From Ornithodoros turicata (lineage: Eukaryota; Arthropoda; Arachnida; Ixodida; Argasidae): DNA of 64,000 nt. A model generated the notes under the pieces. That model made no database searches. It was not told the origin of the DNA and saw only the letters and a program-made list of their open reading frames with translations. Below are positions 56,845-64,000 of this stretch, in pieces. A program made the translations under genes and the position numbers. The first letter of the stretch is position 1. Each line of letters begins with the position of its first letter. The stretch spans positions 26,538,790 through 26,602,789 of the forward strand of contig NC_088206.1 in NCBI RefSeq assembly GCF_037126465.1, in the 5' to 3' direction.

Positions 56845-57689
56845 CAGGGTGTCCGGTGAGAAAGTGTCATTAAATTCTAAAAATAGGTTTAACTTCAGAA
56901 AATTATGAAACTAGTTGGAATACACACACACAGACTTTTACCACAGATTCAGGCCATTTGCATTCGCGTCACACATTAATTAAGCTAATTTTGCTATTTG
57001 AACTCGAAAATTAGCCAAGCAAAGGTAACGTTTTTCTTGATGAATTCGGAAGCCAATGGCCATAGCACAGTATTCCAACCGAAATCACTGGTTTTTTCAG
57101 AAGATTTGTACAAAAATTTGACAGCCGCAAAACCGTCCCCGTGCGATGTGCGCTTGCTGATATTTACGTTTGCGGAACTTTTCGTTCCATCCAAATGCCC
57201 TCCCTCCTATGCGAACAAGGACATAATCACGCCTTCCGTCCTTATCAACGTGCATACCGTCAGTCCCCAGCCACTGATAACGTCGGTTACCGCTGTAATG
57301 CCCTCGATCGGGTGTGGCTGTTTCCACTTTCTCTCGATAAAGGCAGAGCCAGCATTTATGCAAACGCAAATTTCATGGAGCACGCCTTGCCAAGTGACGG
57401 TTTTGCGGCTGTCAAATTTTTGTACAAATCTTCTGAAAAAACCTGTGATTTCGGTTAGAATACTGTGCTATGGCCATTGGCTTCCGAATTCATCAAGAAA
57501 AACGTTACCTTTGCTTGGCTAATTTTCGAGTTCAATTAGCAAAATTACCTTAATTAATGTGTGACGCCAATGCAAACGGCCTGAATCTGTGGCAAAAGTC
57601 TGTGTGTGTGTATTCCAAGTAGTTTCATAATTTTCTGAAGTTAAACCTATTTTTAGAAATTTAATGATACTTTCTCACCGGACACCCTG
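56845..57689. mobile_element. mariner-type foldback MITE 2 (845 bp)
   Basis: It starts CAGGGTGTCCGGTGAGAAAG and ends with the complement. Flanking TA is at 56843-56844 and 57690-57691. Arms of about 200 bases pair, and two further inner inverted blocks (GAAGATTTGTACAAAAATTT and complement) extend the fold. The end differs from MITE 1 after the first ten bases, so it is a separate family. It shares the left TA with the right TA of MITE 1. Confidence 0.85.
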
Positions 57690-57712
57690 TATAATGGCTG
57701 CATCTTTGGGCA

Positions 57713-57946
57713 TTGTGCCACGTGCGGAATTTTAGCCTCGATTGCAGCTCGACTGAGGCACGGGCGGCGCGGGGATTCCGGAAGGAACTGGCGGACCGCA
57801 AATTTCCGTCGGCGGGGTATTTGTTCGTGGCATTTTCGTGCACTCGGATCGCTCTCAACGAACAACAGAGATTCATCTGGACCGCACTGCACTGTGGTTT
57901 GTTGCACAAACAACTAACGGTAAATTTTTGGCCAAGCTCTTTTTGA
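57713..57946 (+). other. Possible exon, unrecognised
   Basis: A 77-codon frame (MCHVRNFSLDCSSTEARAAR...FPSAGYLFVAFSC...RFIWTALHCGLL) has even codon use and ends near a GTAAAT donor at 57,919. No domain was recognised, and it may be chance. Confidence 0.2.
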
Positions 57947-59571
57947 AATGCTGCGAAATTGTTATTGGAAGCATTTTAATATTGTGCGAAATCGTTTATG
58001 TGTTTTTTGTTTATCGCTACTGCTCTGTGTGCACAATGTCGGCGTACCGCGAACACACTCTACCCATCAGGTGGGTGTGGCACGTGGCAAGTCACATGGC
58101 CCAACAAAGCCTGGACTGACCTTTGTCTGAGGGTTGGCCCTATAAGGCTCTCGCTTTTACGTTATGTTGTTCACAGCTGGCGATTTATGAATGACTCCAA
58201 CGATTAATGGCGACAGCTATCACGGCATGCAATTTACTGCATGTAATTGAATTAACGATGTTTCACACATATAGGAACAGAGCGGTTTATCAAGAATTTC
58301 GTCCCCGGGGGTGTAACCAGAGGGGGGGGTTGACGTCACAACATGAAGGCTACTCCCATGTATTTTTATGCTATTTGACTAAATATTGCGTAATCTCGCA
58401 AAATTTTATGGGATATGCTCATCGCCCACACACACATACCTGTGCATACAGCGAGATGAGAGATGAGGATATAGAATACTTGAACGTTAAATAATGCGAT
58501 TACATATGGAGATGTCATGCATGACCGGTGAGGCCGCATCACGAGATTGGAAGGAGTTTGAAAAGCTCGAAATTTCAAAACTATTTAAGAATGCTGCACT
58601 CTTGTACACTTGTACCCTCGAGGTGGTAAGTAACGGGCTGCCACATATGTTAGTCCAAAAAGCTGTTAAGGTTAAACCACTCGCATGGGTGGCAATAGTA
58701 GACTCCGTTGGCAGGGTGTAACATTACCACCTTAAGGGAGAATATCGCACCCCGTGGACAGGTGGTAAAATTGTCACTCCTGGATGCCGCATTATATATC
58801 GTGTGGTGTTGCATTATACCCCGTGTGTGTGCGTGTGAGTCCATCTGCTAAATCATATCCGCGTATGGCATCTCCTTCCCGTCTCTTCTCGGCGCATTTA
58901 GACTCTTTAGAGCTACATTTGAATGGAAGTTAGCTTCATCTACGGATCACCGAGGGAAAGACACAAACAAAAATTTACCGCGCTTACAAAAATGCAAACT
59001 TCGCGCGCAGGTTAGGCTGAACACGCGGAAAGCGCAGGTTATAGGCTGAAAGGTAGTGCAGATTCCCGCCGTATAATCACCAATGTGGGAGCAATTTGCT
59101 GGAGAACAGATACTATTAATAGCTACAACTTCGCAAATTCTGAGGTCCTCTTCGTATGACCAACGACTTTGCAAGTGGGGGTTCGGGGATTTCCTCATTG
59201 TAGAAACGGAAAGTCTGCCGCCACAAGTGACAACATTTCGGATAAAACACAACCGTGTTGCTGACCGTGTTTTTTACTTAAAGTACTCCTCAAATACGAT
59301 GATACCGTTTCTTCGAGCAATTATCGCTGTGGCATGTAATGAACTTGTGTACCGTGGGTGATAAATGAGTTGGGTTACCACTCTCTGTATTTTGTCGACC
59401 GAAAGACGGCGCCGCAATCGAGGAGGTAAACAGTCCCGTTATACCCTTCCACAAGGGTTGGTAGGCGATCTGGTTACCACCTTGTCAAACCGTTTTCGCA
59501 AAGAGTGTGCCTACATCAACGCCGGTAACTGCAAGAACCTTCGCGATCGGCACGCTGGACCCCCCCCCCCC

Positions 59572-59573
<2 letters not shown>
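57947..59573. other. No recognised gene
   Basis: 58,310-58,430 shares a decayed block (poly-G run, then TTTATGCTATTTGACTAAAT) with 38,060-38,160 in reverse complement, so it is another interspersed repeat. No coding region was recognised. Confidence 0.4.

Positions 59574-59623
<50 letters not shown>
59574..59623. repeat. (TA)n microsatellite
   Basis: A long TA tract directly abuts the mariner-type MITE, which targets TA. A similar shorter tract lies at its right end (60,173-60,200), so the MITE has split one microsatellite. Confidence 0.85.
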
Positions 59624-59626
<3 letters not shown>

Positions 59627-60172
59627 GGTGTGTGCAGAAAAACGTAACCCGCATTTTTACATGTAACTCGTTGTCTACTTACCCGAGGAACTTCCGGTGG
59701 CGTACGATGGCGTATTTATGCGTGCGAAAGCTACAAAAAAATCATTGAAGCCATACTCAGCGTAAAAAATAAACAGAGCGCGAATACATCGGCTTCCATG
59801 CATTAGAATAGGGCGGTCATGACAGTGCATGGTAGTGCATGGCGGTCTCAGAAGAGTTATGTTCAGGCACCGCTAGGGGCACTACCGATGAGCATCCATG
59901 TGGGACATCGTTTCGATTTCTGCACCGATAGCTCCCCTAGCGGTACCTGAACACGACTCTCCTACGTCCGCCATGTTGCCCTATTCTGATGCACGGAGGC
60001 CAACGTTTTCGTTGCTCTGTTTATTTTTTAAGCTGAGTATGGCTTCCACGATTTTTCTCCAGATTTCGCAGGCATAAATGCGCCATTGTGCGCCACCGGA
60101 AGTTCGTTAGTTAGGTAGACAACAAGCTAAGTGCCTAAATGCGGGTTTACGTTTTTCTGCACACACGCTGTA
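59624..60172. mobile_element. mariner-type foldback MITE 3 (549 bp)
   Basis: The ends CAGGGTGTGTGCAGAAAAAC and complement are flanked by TA. Both arms continue for about 250 bases: CCGCATTT, CCACCGGAAGTTC, GAGTATGGCTTC and CCCCTAGCGGTRCCTGAAC all pair with their complements. Inserted within a TA tract. No coding capacity. Confidence 0.85.
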
Positions 60173-62544
60173 TATATATATATATAGATGTATATATATA
60201 TCATTGTCTCGCATCAGATTTGCACGGTTTGCGTGGGTCGGCCAGTGGCAGGAAGGGGGCTCGAGTCCCCCCCCCCCCCTCCTTTTCCTCCTGGCAAGGT
60301 CATCCGTCGAACACAACTCTTCACCCTATCGCCCGCTTTCGGAGTGCCGTTTTATCATGAAGGAAGGAAGGCGCATACCTTTTCGTTTCCGTGGTGACGT
60401 AGGCGCTTGTAATGAGGGAGCTGGCCATCGGAGAACCGATTTGTAGTGATTTGCTTTATTGAGGATTAGGCCCCTCCTGCTTGGGCTACGGCTCGGAGTA
60501 TATTAAATATAAAAATAACCGCATTCGATATGGTGACCTATGAGTACCTCGGGCAAGCTTTCACGGATAAAACGTCACTTCCCGTTTGTCTGCTAACGTC
60601 TCAAATCCGTTCAAGTCGGAAATGTGGGCCTTTGCGTGTCGAATTCATTGACTACAACGTATGAAACGGTGCTAAACGTACTAAGCCGTGCTGCCTCGTT
60701 GGCCAAAACTGAGGACCATTTGAGCGTCGGTCACGGCTGGTCACGGCCTAATTTCATTCCTGTGGGCTGCTTTACCCAAGTTCGTGCGCTGCAGTCATTT
60801 CTCGTTAAATGTAGCCCTGTAGCTAAATGTATCACGTGTATGCAGCAAACTGTGGCCCCTTAAAAAGTTGTTATCCATGGTAGATACCAGTCAAGGGAAT
60901 GGGTCTTGACTGACAAACTCCTTCGCTTCCTCATCTACATCCTCCCATACATCTGTTGAGCTCCTATCTACACAAAATGGCTACACGTCCAATCTACCCC
61001 TCCTTCATACCTTTCCTTCTAATAAATGTATATTCCCCCCCCCCCCCTCCTTCTTATGGAAGCGAAGCTAAATGCACCGGTTATTGTGAAGACGACAAAC
61101 GTTAGACCACTGGTTTCGAGTAAGCGACATTGCAATCGCGTAGTCTCTGCTTTAGCCGAGATTGTAGAACTTGAACATAAACGAGGATCGTTCTGACGAG
61201 AAATTTTACCAATAAAGTGAGCTCCCTGCCAGATCCAGTGGGGATGTACTGCGAGGAAGCTGATTTTCCCACGACTGTACCCCAAGCAGGATCCTCAAAT
61301 CATGTCTACACTCTTAGAAATAGGTCTTCTATCGTGCCGTCAAGAGCTGCCGTGTCTTCTAGATTCACGCTCAAGGCCGAAGTTTTAGACGACAGATGCC
61401 CACGTGACCCGGGAGAAAAGAAAATACCATAAAAATTGTCTTGCTTTTTTTGGCGCGTACGCCGTGTAGAAGACACGTTTATCACGTGACCAGGAATCGG
61501 ACGTCGTGAAGTCTATTTCGTGTTGTCTAAATTTTTGCCGTGGTTTCTATGCGCTCGGAGTGATGACCTGACCGGGTGTGTCACGTGAACTATGCGACGG
61601 GGCTAGACCAGGCCCCCACAGCTCCCCCTCTTCGCGGCTCTAAAAAAATATTTGCACGTCATAAACACGTGGTATTACTCCGTCAGGCATCATAGTTGAT
61701 ACCCATTGGCCGAAGGACATTGCGCTCTCCGCTATTGGTTGGCAAAGTTTCAAAAGAGCATTCTTTCGCGGGCTGCCTGTCTGGCGGGCAGTTACAAGAA
61801 GAGAAGGGAGAGAAGCGGCAGCGGCGTCTCGCGTCTCGACGATGTCAGTTGACACCACGGTATGATGGCATTGTTCAAAGAGAAGTCCCAGATTTGTTCG
61901 TGTGTCAAAGTGACTCAGCGCGTGTTGTGATGTTTCCCGACACAAGTATCCTACGTACGAACAGTCTCTCGAGTTCAGAACTGGAATGCAGTGGTGAGCT
62001 CACGCCTGAGGAACACTTGTGAGCGCCGTCGCATTTTCAAATGCAGTCACAACGGAGACAGGATTCGGTGTCCGTGCGACAAGCATTGCCCGCTTCGTTG
62101 AAACCTTCGCACTTTAACCAACGAAAGGAGATCACCGTGAAATCGCGTGCACTCGTGTGAGCGTCGCTCACTTCTGGGAGTAGAGTGTGTGTGTGTTTTT
62201 CGAGTTCGAACTTGGTCAACGAACGCAACGATTTGGACTCTGTAGGCACGGTGAATATTTGTGTCAGACTATTGAATCAGTACGACGTTTCAAATAAATG
62301 TTTATTTTGTCAAAAATTTGCCTAGTTGTTCTGGAATACGGAATAACAAGCGTCGGGCATGAAAACCAGTAAAAGTAAAAGCCGATGGTAGCCAGTACCG
62401 GGCCGAAAGGCGAGCCAAACTGAGAGACTCCTGATTGGCCGAAAGGTAGGCATCATAGTTCATTTTCATTGGTTGCATGTCCAGTGTTGCCTGAATTATC
62501 TCAAACTATGGGCTCTATGGGGAGCTGTGGGAGCCTGGCTAGAC
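60173..62544. other. No recognised gene
   Basis: Poly-C tracts are at 60,268 and 61,035. 61,630-62,320 has a promoter-like TATA (CTCTAAAAAAATAT), open frames and an AATAAATG near 62,295, and so could be a small transcription unit. No protein family was recognised. Confidence 0.3.
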
Positions 62545-62634
62545 ATGCTGGTGGCGCGACACTGGTCACACCTCTTCTTCGATGCCTTCCCGCGAGCGTT
62601 TCCTCGCTTTGCTGATTCTGGGATTCTTTTACAG
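62545..62634 (+). other. Candidate exon with strong donor
   Basis: The frame MLVARHWSHLFFDAFPRAFP...GILLQ ends exactly at TTTACAG|GTAAGA. The open frame extends upstream to 62,473. No homology was recognised. It might be a first exon of a gene beyond the window. Confidence 0.25.
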
Positions 62635-64000
62635 GTAAGACACCTCCGTTTCATAAATTTTATTGCGATAACTATGCTAGCAGCACTACTACTGTAGTAG
62701 CTACCTGTTACTTCCCCACGCTTCTAACGAGCATTTGGAAGGTGCAGGTGCGAATGGAAGTGTCATGGCGGTCGTGACAGAACGTCAACGAAAGTTATGT
62801 GGTGATGCTTGAGAAGTTGAGTAGTGAAGGTATTCGAGAGATGCTAATGTGTTATCAGCTGTATCCGGTTATTAGCTCTGTTAGAATTGCCTATAAACGT
62901 GGACTTCACGAGCGCTAACGTTTGTGTATGGCGCAGGATGTTGTTGTCTTTCGGGGGCTCGTTTCGACCGTGGTTTGAGTAACCATTCTCTGTCTCAGCT
63001 GGCAGCAGTGGGTATGGACGTCACCAACGAAGACTTCGCTGGTGTTTAAAGTGCCGCCTGGAGGAAATGTGTGTGCGTTTCATACCGAAGACTGACAGAT
63101 ATTAGCCGGTACATGGCACAAGTGTTACCCGGAACATGCGTCCAATGCTAACACTCACCTGTCGACCATGACCGCATTCAGTAAGATATCTCTTTGATCT
63201 CTCCTCCTACATACTTGGTACTGCTGTGGTATCAATGTACCATTTTTCTCTCTTCGCTGCCTCACCTATCATCGTTTTAGTATAAGCAATAGTTCGTACC
63301 CTTTCACTGTTGTCGATAGTGACTTTTATTACACCTAACGTTGTTCCTACCCACTTTGTAATGCGTCTTTGTCGTCGTTTACTTTGTCACAGTTACGCCT
63401 TGAGGCAGAATTCCGATTCGAGGCCAGGATGGGAAGCATGGAGATGTAGCGCGGAGAGGCCGACAACGGCAAGCCCTATCGCCATCACCACCACCACCAC
63501 CACCGTAGCGCGGAGATGTAGCATGGAGAGGAAGCGCTGGTGACAACTGCCATATCAACAGCCCCCACAAAGAGATGTAGAGCCGCTGAAATATGGTGAT
63601 CATATGAGCAACAAACAGGCCCAGCCAAACTTGTTTCGTAGCGAGTTTCAAGCTTGCAAATAGTTTCGCAGCGGCGTCGAGCCGCGCCGTTTTGTGCAAT
63701 CGGTGATATTTTGACTATGTGTGGTTCTTAATCATTTTTATTTTCTCTGAGTCATTTCTCTGTGAACAGGGTATTTTGCATAGTTTGCAAGTCAATTCAA
63801 TGTTCACTGTATCACTGCCACAAAATTTCACAACTTTGCCGAAATAAAGTCTTCAATCCTCTTTGAAACAAATTCTGTTGACAGCAGGCCTGCCTGCCCA
63901 GCCTGCGGCGGGGGAGAGGGGAAGCAGTAGCACGCGGGGAGGGGGAAACGACCGGGAAAGGAGGAAACTGTGAAGCATAAAACAGACGCCACTTTTGTGG
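62635..64000. other. No recognised gene
   Basis: Contains a (CAC)n tract at 63,485-63,505 bracketed by AGCGCGGAGAGG/AGCGCGGAGATG direct repeats, and a purine-rich stretch at the end. No coding region was recognised. Confidence 0.4.

Noticed and set aside
1..64000. CRISPR array, bacterial operons or prophage
   Set aside because: Tandem arrays here (23, 39, ~90 and ~95 bp) lack unique spacers between constant repeats. Coding regions are spliced eukaryotic transposons.

Overview
The window looks like intergenic DNA from a large, repeat-packed arthropod genome, most probably an ixodid tick. The reasons are a tRNA-derived SINE with the head and body of tick Ruka-type elements, many eukaryotic DNA-transposon families, GT-AG splice signals, (TA)n/(CA)n microsatellites and no prokaryotic gene organisation. 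No host housekeeping gene was recognised. Nearly every supportable coding region belongs to a transposable element. Species cannot be fixed from sequence alone.

Layout. 0-3.1 kb: a 43-bp inverted duplication, nested inverted repeats and two hammerhead-ribozyme-like motifs, one with an exact catalytic core. 3.75-13.3 kb: a satellite-like repeat, then an interspersed repeat split by a 4.2-kb ISL2EU-type transposon (decayed YqaJ nuclease on + and THAP-DDE transposase on -, convergent), then a 3.8-kb long-inverted-repeat structure holding a foldback element and a hAT MITE with a perfect 8-bp duplication. 14.1-16 kb: an unrecognised exon-like series and another inverted repeat. 16.3-18.2 kb: a complete pogo element with perfect 25-bp inverted ends and an open 387-codon transposase. 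19.5-25.3 kb: a 5.8-kb terminal-inverted-repeat element carrying a 23-bp tandem array and other elements nested within it.

27-35 kb: LINE RNase H remnant, a 0.85-kb inverted-end element, the empty-site copy of the ISL2EU target, a P2RX7-type zinc-domain gene fragment, a Penelope-like GIY-YIG fragment and LINE reverse-transcriptase debris. 37.3-44.0 kb: two abutting inverted-end elements. The second is a 5.1-kb PIF/Harbinger with a dead transposase and an almost intact Myb/SANT-like accessory gene, and a MITE sits inside it. 44-47 kb: the inverted counterpart of the 3.75-4.86 kb repeat, containing a SINE with target-site duplication, and a palindromic MITE. 48.9-49.3 kb: more RT debris. 51.8-55.1 kb: a 5'-truncated LINE with an open 1,050-codon ORF2 (end of endonuclease, RT, RNase H, CCHC) and a 13-bp duplication. 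56-60.2 kb: three mariner-type foldback MITEs, two of them sharing one TA. 60.2-64 kb: mostly featureless, with one possible exon.

The elements do not form a pathway; the window records successive insertions. The order can be read in several places: ISL2EU into an older repeat, the SINE into the 44-kb repeat, a MITE into Harbinger, and a Tc1-type MITE inside a 4.0-kb element inside the 5.8-kb element. The elements most likely to have been active recently are the pogo element and the 51.8-kb LINE.
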